Part shown: positions 23,973 through 33,620 of the stretch, in pieces | Position numbering within the stretch: the first letter of the stretch is position 1 | Layout of the letters: each line of letters starts with the position of its first letter | Source: Dehalococcoidia bacterium | GTDB taxonomy: Bacteria > Chloroflexota > Dehalococcoidia > SZUA-161 | Direction: 5' to 3' | Length of the DNA: 42,070 bases | NCBI GenBank assembly: GCA_011174795.1 | Contig: DUEY01000009.1 | Coordinates: forward strand, 1 to 42,070 | The notes under the pieces: model-generated | The model's database searches: none | What the model saw: only the letters and a program-made list of their open reading frames with translations | What the model was told of the DNA's origin: nothing | Translations under genes and position numbers: made by a program

Positions 23973-25205
23973 ATGATAGATGCCGGCGACACAACATGGA
24001 TCCTGATATCATCAGCCCTTGTCATGCTGATGACACCGGGGCTCGCCCTATTCTATGGCGGCATGGTGCGTGAAAAGAATGTACTCTCCACCTTCATGAT
24101 GAGCTTCGCCCTCATCGGCTTGGTCGGCATGCTGTGGCTGCTTTACGGCTATAGCCTGAGCTTCGCTCCCGACCTTGGAGGCGTTATAGGTAAACTTGAT
24201 TTCCTCGGCCTCATGAATGTGGGACAAGAGCCCTCGGACATCTATGCTTCAACTGTTCCCCACCTCGCCTTCATGGTGTTCCAGGGGATGTTCGCTATTA
24301 TTACGGTTGCCCTTTGGACAGGAGGAATTGTAGAGCGAACCAGATTTAGCGGATTCCTCATTCTTGCTACGCTCTGGTTCACAATAATTTACTGCCCGGT
24401 GACCCACTGGGTCTGGGGCGATGGAGGCTGGCTCGCTAATCTCGGTGTCCTTGATTTTGCCGGCGGTATCGTGGTTCACGTAAATGCCGGAATGTCAGCT
24501 CTGGCACTGGCATTATTACTCCGACCACGCAGAGGATTCAGAGAAGGAGACCCTATGGAGCCCCATAACGTACCTATGGTAATGCTCGGTACTGGGCTTC
24601 TCTGGTTCGGCTGGTTCGGCTTTAACGCAGGAAGTGCTTTAACATCCGGTGGTCTGGCAACCAATGCATTCGTAGCAACCAACGCCTCCGCAGCCGCTGG
24701 TGCTTTTACCTGGATGCTATTGGGATGGATGAAACGCCGTCCTTCAGCTTTGGGTGCCGCTACTGGAGCTGTCGCCGGGCTTGCGGCAGTCACACCGGCA
24801 GCCGGCTTCATACATCCGCTCGTTGGCATTCCTATTGGTATCGTGGCATCAATCATCGGCTACTACTGCATATTATGGAGAACCAAGCGTGGTATAGACG
24901 AGTCCCTCGATGTCTGGGCGGTGCATGGTATGGGAGGACTCTGGGGTGCTCTGGCCACCGGCATATTCGCCAGCGTCACTATTAACTCAGCTGGGGCTGA
25001 CGGGCTGCTGTGGGGAGGAGGTCTACAATTTGCCAAGCAGATCGCTGGCGTAGCGGCTGTCGCTGCATTTGCCTTCTCTGGTACCTGGATTCTAGGAAAG
25101 CTAGTGGACGTCACCATCGGTCTCAGGGTGAAAGATGAAGAGGAGGTTGTCGGTCTGGATATTTCACAGCACGGTGAACGGGCTTACGGGGGCATACTGC
25201 CATGA
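23973..25205 (+). CDS. amtB: ammonium transporter AmtB
   Basis: The 410-residue, eleven-helix ammonium channel family protein conducts ammonium across the cytoplasmic membrane. The N-terminus has LVMLMTPGLALFYGGMVR, and the twin pore His are His169 (GIVVHVNAG) and His318 (AVHGMGG). Length and spacing match the family closely. There is no obvious cleaved signal peptide. Its stop overlaps the glnB start (ATGA), the classic amtB-PII coupling, and the tandem GlnR-like sites lie upstream. Confidence 0.96.
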   Translation: MIDAGDTTWILISSALVMLMTPGLALFYGGMVREKNVLSTFMMSFALIGLVGMLWLLYGYSLSFAPDLGGVIGKLDFLGLMNVGQEPSDIYASTVPHLAFMVFQGMFAIITVALWTGGIVERTRFSGFLILATLWFTIIYCPVTHWVWGDGGWLANLGVLDFAGGIVVHVNAGMSALALALLLRPRRGFREGDPMEPHNVPMVMLGTGLLWFGWFGFNAGSALTSGGLATNAFVATNASAAAGAFTWMLLGWMKRRPSALGAATGAVAGLAAVTPAAGFIHPLVGIPIGIVASIIGYYCILWRTKRGIDESLDVWAVHGMGGLWGALATGIFASVTINSAGADGLLWGGGLQFAKQIAGVAAVAAFAFSGTWILGKLVDVTIGLRVKDEEEVVGLDISQHGERAYGGILP

Positions 25206-25540
25206 AAAAGATTGAAGCAGTAATCAGACCTGAGAAGCTGGAAACTGTCAGGTCTGCCTTGGCCGGAATCGACATCCTCGGTATGACCGTTACCGAGGTG
25301 AGTGGGCGCGGGCGGCAAAGGGGCATTTCCCTGCAGTGGAGGGTGGGCGAATACAGGGTAGAGTTTTTGCCCAAGGTAAAAATTGAGGTCGTTGTTCTGG
25401 ATGAGGATTTAGGCAGGGCGATGAATGTTATTGTAAGTAAAGCCAGAACCGGTGAGCGAGGTGACGGCAAGATATTTGTCCTGCCCATCGATAACGCAGT
25501 ACGCATAAGAACTGGAGATGAAGGCGAGAACGCTATATAA
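25202..25540 (+). CDS. glnB: nitrogen regulatory protein PII
   Basis: The 112-residue trimeric signal protein senses 2-oxoglutarate and ATP/ADP and would block AmtB when nitrogen is plentiful. MKKIEAVIRPEKLE, GMTVTEVSGRGRQRG, Tyr51 in the T-loop GEYRVEFLPKVKIE and GDGKIFVLPID are all present. Tyr51 leaves uridylylation possible, but no modifying enzyme is in the window. Coupled to amtB by a four-base overlap, it would often be called glnK. Confidence 0.95.
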   Translation: MKKIEAVIRPEKLETVRSALAGIDILGMTVTEVSGRGRQRGISLQWRVGEYRVEFLPKVKIEVVVLDEDLGRAMNVIVSKARTGERGDGKIFVLPIDNAVRIRTGDEGENAI

Positions 25541-25559
25541 TTCGATGAAGGAGGCAAAA

Positions 25560-26903
25560 ATGGCGACGAAAAACAGGGATGAGAGCAAGGACTATGTCCT
25601 GAATATGGCAAAGGAGCGCGATGTAAAATTCATCAGGCTCTGGTTCACCGACATCCTCGGGTTCCTGAAGAGCTTTGCCATCACCGTGGAGGAATTGGAA
25701 GGCGCCCTAGAGCAGGGAATGGGTTTTGACGGCTCATCCATCCAGGGGTTTGCCCGGATAGATGAGAGCGATATGGTAGCGCTCCCCGACCCCGATACCT
25801 TCCAACTGCTCCCATGGCGACCGAAGGAGCACCGAGCTGTAGCCCGCATGTTCTGCGACATCATGAGGCCCGGCGGTGACCCTTTCGACGGCGACCCAAG
25901 GTACGTACTGAAATGTAACCTAAAACGGGCGGCAGATATGGGCTATACCTACTATGTAGGCCCTGAGTTGGAATACTTCTATTTCCGTAACTCAGAGGGC
26001 ACCGAAATGCTGGATGCAGGTGGTTACTTCGATATGATCCCCCGGGATGCTGCTACTGACCTGAGGAGAGACACGGTTCTCACGCTGGAGGAGATGGGCA
26101 TAGGCGTCGAATATTCCCATCACGAAGTCGCTGCCAGCCAGCACGAGATAGACATGAGGTACACAGACGCGCTGACAATGGCAGATAATGTGATGACTTA
26201 CCGTCTGGTGGTGAAGGAGATAGCACTGGAGCAAGGTGTCTATGCCACTTTTATGCCTAAACCCGTGTTCGGTATCAACGGTAGTGGCATGCACGTCCAC
26301 CAGTCCCTCTTTAAAGGGGAACAGAACGCCTTCTTCGATAAGAATGACCCCTACCACCTATCCAAGGACGCGAAGTGCTTCGTGGCAGGGTTGCTCAAGC
26401 ACGCTCCCGAAATCACTGCTATTACCAACCAGTGGGTCAACTCCTACAAACGTCTGGTTCCCGGCTACGAGGCTCCGGTCTATCTTTCCTGGGCACGGCG
26501 GAACCGCTCGGACCTGATCAGGGTTCCTGAGTACCAGCCCGGCAAGGAAAAAGCCACCAGGCTGGAATTCAGGTCGCCCGACCCCGCCTGTAACCCTTAC
26601 CTTGCCTTCAGCGTGATGCTCGCCGCCGGTCTGGAGGGGATTGAAAAGGGATACGAAGTCCCTGAACCCGTGGAGGAAAATGTATATGAAATGAGTCCTG
26701 AGGAGAGAGAGAGAAGCGGAATAAGTACCCTCCCCGGCAGCCTATGGGAGGCTATCCAGCTTACCGAAAAAAGTGAGGTGGTGCGCAAAGCACTCGGCGA
26801 CCATGTCTTCAATGCCTTCATCCAGAATAAAATAATAGAATGGGAGCAGTACCGGTCTCAAGTTACCGATTACGAATTAAAAAAATACTTGCCGATTCTA
26901 TGA
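25560..26903 (+). CDS. glnA: glutamine synthetase type I (alpha-type)
   Basis: About 447 residues. The catalytic core shows GFDGSSIQGFA, GPELEYFYF, HHEVAASQHEID, GINGSGMHVHQSL, NSYKRLVPGYEAPV and the LEFRSPDP segment. The ATG at 25560 is chosen over 25518 because AAGGAGG lies five bases before it. The length and NVYEMSPEERERSGISTLPGSL region match the Bacillus-type GSI-alpha, which is controlled by feedback inhibition rather than adenylylation. It follows PII by 19 bp and completes an amtB-glnB-glnA operon. Confidence 0.95.
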   Translation: MATKNRDESKDYVLNMAKERDVKFIRLWFTDILGFLKSFAITVEELEGALEQGMGFDGSSIQGFARIDESDMVALPDPDTFQLLPWRPKEHRAVARMFCDIMRPGGDPFDGDPRYVLKCNLKRAADMGYTYYVGPELEYFYFRNSEGTEMLDAGGYFDMIPRDAATDLRRDTVLTLEEMGIGVEYSHHEVAASQHEIDMRYTDALTMADNVMTYRLVVKEIALEQGVYATFMPKPVFGINGSGMHVHQSLFKGEQNAFFDKNDPYHLSKDAKCFVAGLLKHAPEITAITNQWVNSYKRLVPGYEAPVYLSWARRNRSDLIRVPEYQPGKEKATRLEFRSPDPACNPYLAFSVMLAAGLEGIEKGYEVPEPVEENVYEMSPEERERSGISTLPGSLWEAIQLTEKSEVVRKALGDHVFNAFIQNKIIEWEQYRSQVTDYELKKYLPIL

Positions 26904-26917
26904 GCCCGTAGTATAAT
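26889..26917 (+). promoter_or_regulatory. promoter of carAB (inside the glnA 3' end)
   Basis: TTGCCG at 26889-26894 and a perfect TATAAT at 26912-26917 are spaced by 17 bp. The predicted start near 26924 lies 11 bases before the PyrR-type leader. Confidence 0.68.
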
Positions 26918-26934
26918 TTAACACCAAGATTGTA

Positions 26935-27044
26935 CCTTTAAGTCAGTTCGGTGAGGCTGGCAAGGGAAATCGCAGCATAATCAGCCTATTCATAACAATA
27001 ACGTACGATAGCTCGAATCCTCTTGCCAGCCGGCAAGAGGATTC
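26935..27044 (+). promoter_or_regulatory. PyrR-type attenuator leader of carAB
   Basis: Bases 26945-26958 match the PyrR-binding consensus ARUCCNGNGAGGYU at 13 of 14 positions. They sit in the loop of a hairpin formed by CCTT/AAGG (26935-26938, 26962-26965) and GTCAG/CTGGC (26942-26946, 26957-26961). GGCTGGCAAG at 26955-26964 can instead pair with CTTGCCAGCC at 27022-27031, which would disrupt the 13-bp downstream hairpin 27015-27027/27032-27044. This is the antiterminator/terminator logic of Bacillus pyr leaders. The downstream hairpin is followed by TATATAT rather than a pure T tract. Confidence 0.75.
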
Positions 27045-27071
27045 TATATATGGCAGCGAGGGTTCATTGAT

Positions 27072-28166
27072 ATGAATAAGAAGGCTATCTTGGTACTCGA
27101 AGATGGTTCGTTCTACGAAGGACTATCATTCGGTGCCGAGGGGTTCATATATGGAGAAATAGTATTCAATACCAGTATGGTGGGCTACCAGGAAATGCTC
27201 ACTGATCCCTCCTACGCAGGGCAAATTCTCGCTTCCACCTATCCCCTTATCGGCAACTACGGTATTAACGATCAAGACCACGAATCCGAGCGTATTCGGG
27301 TCAGGGGCTTCGTAGTCCGTGAGGAATGCCGCACGCCAAGTCACTGGCAAAGCAGCCATACTTTGCATCAATTTTTAGAAACAAGTGGTATAGGTGGGAT
27401 ATCTGGGGTTGATACCAGAGCCATTACCAGGCGTCTGAGGTCAAAAGGCGTTATGATGGGCGCTATCACCTGCGATAAATCTCCTCAGGATACCCTGAAG
27501 GAACTCAAACAACTTCCCCGCTACGATAGCACTGATTTTGTCAGGGATGTCAGCACCAAGGCGCCATATGAGTGGGACGCTACTGACAAAGGAATGTTTG
27601 AGGTAACCCATATCGCTGTGCTGGACTGTGGATTAAAGTACAGTATCCTCCGCATCCTGCGCCGCCTGGGATGTCGCGTAACGGTTGTCCCCTGTACTTT
27701 TACTGCCGAAAAGATACTCGATTGTAAGCCCGACGGCGTTCTTCTTTCACCGGGACCCGGTGACCCGGCCCTCCTTGATTATATTGTGGAAACGATAAAG
27801 ATCCTAGCGGATAAAAAACCTATTATGGGTATCTGCCTCGGAGAACAACTCATAGCCAGAGCCTTCGGTGCCACGACCTTTAAATTAAAATTCGGACATC
27901 GTGGCAGCAACCATCCCGTGCGCGACCTTGTAACCGGCAGGGTGCACATTACCTCCCAGAATCACGGCTATGCTGTGGACGCCAGTAGCCTGAAAAACGG
28001 GTTGGAGGTCAGTCACTTGAATCTCAATGACGGTACTGTGGAGGGGCTCTATCATCGAGACCTGCCTATCATCGCAATACAATACCACTCAGAAGCTTCT
28101 CCTGGCCCGCAGGACAGTGTCTACATGTTTACCAAATTCATCTCAATGGTTGAGGCAGCAAAATAG
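27072..28166 (+). CDS. carA: carbamoyl-phosphate synthase small (glutaminase) subunit
   Basis: The 364-residue protein supplies ammonia from glutamine to CarB for pyrimidine and arginine synthesis. The N-terminal CarA domain (LEDGSFYEGLSFGAEG, VFNTSMVGYQEMLTDPSYAGQI) precedes a class I amidotransferase domain with Cys255 in GICLGEQL and HSEASPGP. The residue pair after CLG is usually His-Gln and here is Glu-Gln, a small departure. GAGGG lies nine bases before the ATG. The PyrR-type leader upstream points to pyrimidine control. Confidence 0.95.
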   Translation: MNKKAILVLEDGSFYEGLSFGAEGFIYGEIVFNTSMVGYQEMLTDPSYAGQILASTYPLIGNYGINDQDHESERIRVRGFVVREECRTPSHWQSSHTLHQFLETSGIGGISGVDTRAITRRLRSKGVMMGAITCDKSPQDTLKELKQLPRYDSTDFVRDVSTKAPYEWDATDKGMFEVTHIAVLDCGLKYSILRILRRLGCRVTVVPCTFTAEKILDCKPDGVLLSPGPGDPALLDYIVETIKILADKKPIMGICLGEQLIARAFGATTFKLKFGHRGSNHPVRDLVTGRVHITSQNHGYAVDASSLKNGLEVSHLNLNDGTVEGLYHRDLPIIAIQYHSEASPGPQDSVYMFTKFISMVEAAK

Positions 28167-28213
28167 GTAACACGCAGTCGGCTAATTAGGATAAACCATG
28201 TAGGTTGTAATAG

Positions 28214-31200
28214 ATGTCAAAGACTAAAAAGGTTCTGGTAATTGGCTCAGGACCAATAATCATCGGCCAGGCGGCGGAGTTCGACTATGCTGGTACCCAA
28301 GCCTGCAAATCCCTCCGGGAGGAGGGAATAATCACCGTTTTAGTTAACTCTAACCCCGCTACTATTATGACCGACGAGGGCATCGCCGATGTGGTCTATA
28401 TTGAACCACTTAACGTAGAGATGGTATCCCGCATTATTGAGAGAGAGCTTCCCGATGGCCTCTTGCCCACTCTCGGCGGGCAGACAGGTTTGAACCTAGC
28501 TGTGGAGCTAGCCAAAGCTGGTATTCTGGACAAGCACGATGTTCGTATATTAGGTACACCCCTAGAAACAATAAAAACGGCAGAAGAGCGCTCTTTGTTC
28601 AAGCAACTGCTCATTAACATTGGAGAGCCTGTGCCGGATAGTACTACGGTGAACTCAGTTGACGAAGCAGTAAAGTTTGCCGAATCTGTGGGCTTGCCTG
28701 TGATTGTTCGCCCTTCATACACTCTAGGAGGAAGCGGGGGCGGCATCGCGTACACCACTCATGAATTAGAGGAGATTGTTAACCGCGGATTAGCTGCCAG
28801 CATAAGCCGCGAAGTGCTGATTGAAAAGTGCCTTCTGGGGTGGAAGGAGATTGAATATGAGGTGATGCGGGACTCTGCCGATAACTGTATTACTATATGT
28901 AATATGGAAAATATCGACCCCATGGGAGTACACACCGGGGATAGCATAGTAGTTGCTCCCAGCCAAACCCTATCCGACAAAGAATATCAAATGCTCAGGT
29001 CGGCTAGCCTTAAGATAATCCGTGCCCTTGGCATTGAAGGCGGGTGCAATATCCAGTTTGCTCTTGCCCCTTGTCCTACAGTAGCACAGAAGTGGATATC
29101 GGAAGCTAAAGCGGGTAACGCCTACTATGTAATCGAGGTTAATCCCAGAGTAAGCCGCAGTTCAGCCCTAGCCAGTAAGGCTACCGGATATCCCATCGCT
29201 CGCGTGGCAGCCAAAATTGCAGTGGGAAAGTGCCTTGACGAAATACCCAATAAAGTGACGGGGAAGACTATAGCCGGCTTTGAGCCAGCACTGGACTACT
29301 GTGTGGTCAAGATTCCACGCTGGCCATTCGATAAATTCGCTTTTGGAGATAGAACCCTGGGTAGTCAGATGAAAGCCACAGGTGAGGTAATGGCTATTGA
29401 CAGGTCCTTTGAGGCAGCCCTGCAAAAGGCTGTGCGCTCCCTGGACATGGGTGGCAAGTCGCTGCTCTGGGAAGATAGGAAATGGGAGGAAAATCCCCAA
29501 TCATTTTTACACCCTCATGACTTGAGATTATGGTCGATTATAGCAGCCCTGCGAAGGGGAGCAACTCCCGAGGATTTAGCCCAAAGCAGTGGAATCGATC
29601 CCTGGTTTATATATAAATTACGCAATCTGGTGGAAATGGAAAAGAGTCTTCTCTCTGAACCGCTAACCTCGGAAATGCTTCTCGAGGCAAAGCAACTGGG
29701 ATTCTCCGACGAGCAGATAGGGATACTGGCCGACAGGCTGCCGGAGCAAGTACGTCAGCTTCGCCACTATTTCAATATTCGTCCAGTGTTTAAAATGGTA
29801 GATACCTGTGCTGCTGAGTTCGAAGCTTCAACACCCTATTTCTACAGCACCTATGAGAGTGAAAACGAAGCTGAACCTGTCGAGGGACAGAAAGCAGTCG
29901 TCATTGGCAGTGGACCAATACGAATAGGCCAGGGAATCGAGTTTGATTACTGCAGTGTGCACGCGGCTTGGGCACTCCAGGAAGCACACGTTAAAAGCAT
30001 CATGGTGAACTCTAATCCGGAAACTGTATCTACCGACTTCGACACCAGTGACCGCCTCTATTTTGAAGCCCTGGATGAGGAGAGTATTCGAGATATTCTG
30101 GAGAACGAGGGTGTCCTGAATGCGATTGATACACCGGCATCGATACCACCATCAATCGTACAATTTGGCGGTCAGACTGCTATTAACCTCACAGAAACTT
30201 TAGCTCGCCACGCCCTGCCCATCATTGGCTCAAGTGCTGATACTACCGACCTTGCTGAAGACCGTAAACGATTCGAAGACTTTCTCGACCATTTGGGCAT
30301 TCCCCAGCCCCCTGGAGGTGCCGCTACCTCACTGGAAGAGGCTCAAATCATTGCCGATTCAATTGGTTATCCCGTCCTGATACGCCCCAGCTACGTTCTT
30401 GGTGGTAGGGCGATGGAGATCGTACATAATGCTAATGAACTCGAACGCTATATGAGCAATGCCCTAGAACTCGGGAGTAGCCATCCGGTCCTTGTTGATA
30501 AATACCTTCTCGGTAAAGAAGTGGAAGTAGATGCCGTTTGCGATGGCGAGACAGTCCTTATTCCAGGCATCATGGAGCATATCGAAAGAGCCGGGGTACA
30601 CAGCGGGGATTCAATAGCAATCTATCCCGGTCTGAATCTAACTTTCTCAGAAACGAATACCCTGGTTGATTGCACAGTGCGTATCGGTTTGGCACTAAAG
30701 GTAAAGGGCTTGATGAATATCCAGTTCGCTATCGTTCGAGAAGCGTTCCACTCCTCGGTATACGTATTGGAGGTCAATCCACGCGCCAGTCGTACCATTC
30801 CCTTTATCTCCAAGGTTACCGGCATTCCGATGGTCAAGATAGCTACCAAGGTTATGCTTGGAATATCACTCCGGGAGCAAGGATATGAAACAGGTTTGTG
30901 GAGATGGCAGGGAACTGTTGGCGTGAAGGCTCCTGTGTTCTCCAGTTCTAAGATGGTTGGGGTCGATACCCATCTTGGGCCAGAGATGAAATCTACCGGT
31001 GAGGTAATGGGTATCGACTACAGCTTTGAGGCTGCACTGACGAAGTCACTAATGGCGGCAGGATTGATGCTGCCACAGCGGGGTGCAATTCTTCTCAGCA
31101 TTGCTGATAGAGATAAGAACGAGGCACTGAGCATTATTCAACGACTATCGATGCTGGATTACAAGCTCTATGCCACCGAGGGCACAGCGGCAGCAATTGA

Positions 31201-31480
31201 AAAAGAGGGGATACCGGTAATGCTTGTCACCAAGAAGCTGGGAGAGGGGTACCCGAATGTCGTGGATGTTATTCAGGACGGCTGGGTAGATGGCGTGGTC
31301 AATACTATTACCGCAGGTGGCATCCCGCTCAGGGATGGCTTTACTATACGCCGTACCGCCATAGAGAAATGTATTCCTTGTTTCACCTCACTGGATACAA
31401 TCCGTGCCGCCGTGGAAGCCCTCTGGGATCAAAGTGAGGTTCTGAACATCCAACCCCTGCGTGACTATTTGAAAAGGTGA
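28214..31480 (+). CDS. carB: carbamoyl-phosphate synthase large subunit
   Basis: The 1088-residue protein has the complete duplicated synthetase layout: N-terminal half ([24 protein letters not shown]-grasp [30 protein letters not shown]), an oligomerisation helix region (about 420-545), a second half repeating these blocks ([43 protein letters not shown]) and a C-terminal MGS-like allosteric domain (from about residue 955). It makes carbamoyl phosphate from bicarbonate, two ATP and ammonia from CarA. It is 47 bp after carA. Length is standard. Confidence 0.97.
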   Translation: MSKTKKVLVIGSGPIIIGQAAEFDYAGTQACKSLREEGIITVLVNSNPATIMTDEGIADVVYIEPLNVEMVSRIIERELPDGLLPTLGGQTGLNLAVELAKAGILDKHDVRILGTPLETIKTAEERSLFKQLLINIGEPVPDSTTVNSVDEAVKFAESVGLPVIVRPSYTLGGSGGGIAYTTHELEEIVNRGLAASISREVLIEKCLLGWKEIEYEVMRDSADNCITICNMENIDPMGVHTGDSIVVAPSQTLSDKEYQMLRSASLKIIRALGIEGGCNIQFALAPCPTVAQKWISEAKAGNAYYVIEVNPRVSRSSALASKATGYPIARVAAKIAVGKCLDEIPNKVTGKTIAGFEPALDYCVVKIPRWPFDKFAFGDRTLGSQMKATGEVMAIDRSFEAALQKAVRSLDMGGKSLLWEDRKWEENPQSFLHPHDLRLWSIIAALRRGATPEDLAQSSGIDPWFIYKLRNLVEMEKSLLSEPLTSEMLLEAKQLGFSDEQIGILADRLPEQVRQLRHYFNIRPVFKMVDTCAAEFEASTPYFYSTYESENEAEPVEGQKAVVIGSGPIRIGQGIEFDYCSVHAAWALQEAHVKSIMVNSNPETVSTDFDTSDRLYFEALDEESIRDILENEGVLNAIDTPASIPPSIVQFGGQTAINLTETLARHALPIIGSSADTTDLAEDRKRFEDFLDHLGIPQPPGGAATSLEEAQIIADSIGYPVLIRPSYVLGGRAMEIVHNANELERYMSNALELGSSHPVLVDKYLLGKEVEVDAVCDGETVLIPGIMEHIERAGVHSGDSIAIYPGLNLTFSETNTLVDCTVRIGLALKVKGLMNIQFAIVREAFHSSVYVLEVNPRASRTIPFISKVTGIPMVKIATKVMLGISLREQGYETGLWRWQGTVGVKAPVFSSSKMVGVDTHLGPEMKSTGEVMGIDYSFEAALTKSLMAAGLMLPQRGAILLSIADRDKNEALSIIQRLSMLDYKLYATEGTAAAIEKEGIPVMLVTKKLGEGYPNVVDVIQDGWVDGVVNTITAGGIPLRDGFTIRRTAIEKCIPCFTSLDTIRAAVEALWDQSEVLNIQPLRDYLKR

Positions 31481-31573
31481 ATCAGCTTATTGCCCTGGCA
31501 TGTGCTTATACTGAAATAAAAGTTGCTCTCATGAGTGGCTAGAACATGATTTCGTATATCTGGAGGAATTAAA

Positions 31574-33304
31574 ATGCGTACACTACGAATAGGTATGGCT
31601 CAAATCAATACTACTGTTGGTGACTTCAACGGTAACACCGAAAAAATTCTCAATGCCATAACCGAGGCCAAATCTCTTGGGGTCGACCTCCTCACATTCC
31701 CCGAGCTTGCTACCTGTGGCTACCCTCCCGAGGATCTCCTGTTCAAACCGCAGTTTATCAAGGAAAACCTGAAATCCGTTGAAAAGGTTATAGATCAGTC
31801 TTCAGGAATCACCATCGTGCTTGGTTTTGTAGATGCCAAGGAGGATATCTATAATGCCGCTGCGGTAATCCACGACGGGAAACTGGTAAGCATCTATCAC
31901 AAGATTTATCTGCCCAATTATGGAGTTTTCGACGAGGATCGCTATTTCCACGTCGGCACAGAGTGTCCCGTTTATATCGTTGCGGGAGTTGGCATTGGCG
32001 TCAATATATGCGAGGACATATGGTACGAGGCCGGGCCAGCCACTGTCCAAGCATACTCCGGAGCTGAGGTTATCGTAAACATAAGCGCCTCGCCGTACCA
32101 TTTCGGCAAGGGGAACTTCAGAGAGAGGATGCTGGGTACACGTGCCTCAGATAGCGTGTCCATAGTCGCTCATAATAACCTTGTAGGCGGGCAGGACGAA
32201 CTGATTTTCGATGGCAACAGCATGGTCTTTGATGAGAAGGGAAGACTGATAGCGCGGGGCAAACAGTTCGAGGAAGATTTAATAGTAGCTGACCTCGACG
32301 TCGAGTCTGTCTTCCGGACACGCCTTCACGACTCGAGATGGAGAAAGATAACGCCTTTGGACGAAAAAAAGTGTCATATAGTTAAAATAGCGGTCTCAGA
32401 GGCTGTAGATGGCTCTCCCAAACCACAGGTTCCTCATCGAACAGTCGAGGTTCGTAATCTGCCCGGAGAAATATATGACGCATTAGTGCTGGGAACGAGA
32501 GACTATATCCATAAGAATGGTTTCGATAAGGTGCTCATAGGTCTTTCTGGAGGAATCGACTCCAGCTTAGTTGCAGTCATCGCAGTTGATGCACTGGGAG
32601 CCTCTAACGTTGTAGGAGTCGCAATGCCTTCCAGATATTCCTCACTCGGAAGCACGTCAGATGCTGAATTACTGGTTCAGAATCTAGGTATCAGGCTAAT
32701 CACAATCCCTATCGAGAGAATATTTCAGGCTTATCTAGAAGAACTGGCTGCACCCTTTGAAGGAGCCGAGCCCAATGTGGCTGAGGAGAACATCCAGGCT
32801 CGAATAAGGGGCAATATACTCATGGCGCTATCAAACAAATTCGGCTGGCTCGTACTAACCACGGGCAATAAGAGTGAGATGGCAACAGGGTATACCACGT
32901 TGTACGGTGACATGGCAGGAGGCTTTGCCGTAATCAAGGACGTTCCAAAGACCAGGGTATTCGAACTCGCCCGATACCGAAACGAGGTAGATGAGTTTGA
33001 ATTAATACCACTGGCAATCATTGAGAAGGCGCCATCGGCTGAACTCAGGCCAGAACAAAAAGACAGCGACTCACTCCCTCCCTATGACCTGCTCGACCCT
33101 GTTTTAACAGCCTATGTAGAGGATGATAAAAGCGTGGAGCAGATTATCGCGCTGGGTATAGACCAAGAAATAGTCCAGCGTGCCGCACGATTGGTGGATA
33201 TCAGCGAATACAAGCGTCGCCAAGCGCCCCCCGGTATTAAAATAACCCCGAGGGCTTTTGGTCGAGACAGGAGGCTGCCAATTACAAACCGCTTCAAGGG
33301 GTGA
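31574..33304 (+). CDS. nadE: glutamine-dependent NAD+ synthetase
   Basis: The 576-residue protein has an N-terminal nitrilase-fold glutaminase with the triad Glu44 (FPELATCGYPP), Lys110 (HKIYLPNYG) and Cys146 (ICEDIWYE). The C-terminal NAD synthetase domain shows the P-loop LSGGIDSS (about 324-331), TTGNKSEMATGYTTLYGDM and the lid segment. It amidates deamido-NAD using glutamine. GGAGGAATT precedes the ATG. It is 93 bp after carB and may be read from the same message. Length matches the bacterial two-domain form. Confidence 0.95.
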   Translation: MRTLRIGMAQINTTVGDFNGNTEKILNAITEAKSLGVDLLTFPELATCGYPPEDLLFKPQFIKENLKSVEKVIDQSSGITIVLGFVDAKEDIYNAAAVIHDGKLVSIYHKIYLPNYGVFDEDRYFHVGTECPVYIVAGVGIGVNICEDIWYEAGPATVQAYSGAEVIVNISASPYHFGKGNFRERMLGTRASDSVSIVAHNNLVGGQDELIFDGNSMVFDEKGRLIARGKQFEEDLIVADLDVESVFRTRLHDSRWRKITPLDEKKCHIVKIAVSEAVDGSPKPQVPHRTVEVRNLPGEIYDALVLGTRDYIHKNGFDKVLIGLSGGIDSSLVAVIAVDALGASNVVGVAMPSRYSSLGSTSDAELLVQNLGIRLITIPIERIFQAYLEELAAPFEGAEPNVAEENIQARIRGNILMALSNKFGWLVLTTGNKSEMATGYTTLYGDMAGGFAVIKDVPKTRVFELARYRNEVDEFELIPLAIIEKAPSAELRPEQKDSDSLPPYDLLDPVLTAYVEDDKSVEQIIALGIDQEIVQRAARLVDISEYKRRQAPPGIKITPRAFGRDRRLPITNRFKG

Positions 33305-33620
33305 TGACCGCCACATAAAGACGGTTCGACTAGGTCTATAGCCGAGGCATGTGACAATACTCAAATCGCCTCTCATCCCACGAGGGTACTTCGGTAATAG
33401 CGCTGATTCTAAGCCTCCCCTTTTGGGGGATTGACAAAAGCAGGCAAAAGTGGTTAAATGAACCACAGTCCATATTCTTCTAATATGTCGGACTAGCAGT
33501 TGATTTACGAAGAACTTTCAGTCCCTTGACCAGTTATTCTACGGACTAAAAGTTCCTTGGGGGTAGATTTATATTTACCTACCGAGCCTGAAAAACAGCC
33601 TTTTTAAAGGAGAGTTGGTC
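33305..33620 (+). promoter_or_regulatory. leader of the tubulin-like operon with duplicated hairpins
   Basis: This 316-bp gap holds no gene. AGTCC/GGACT arms occur at 33467/33490 and again at 33520/33543, an exact 53-bp offset, so two similar hairpins lie in tandem and could also pair alternatively. A smaller hairpin, GTGGTT with AACCAC near 33451-33466, and a TCCCC-TTTT-GGGGA stem near 33416-33429 precede them. None has a T tract. No known riboswitch was recognised. The ribosome-binding site AAAGGAGAG at 33606-33614 closes the region. Confidence 0.45.
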
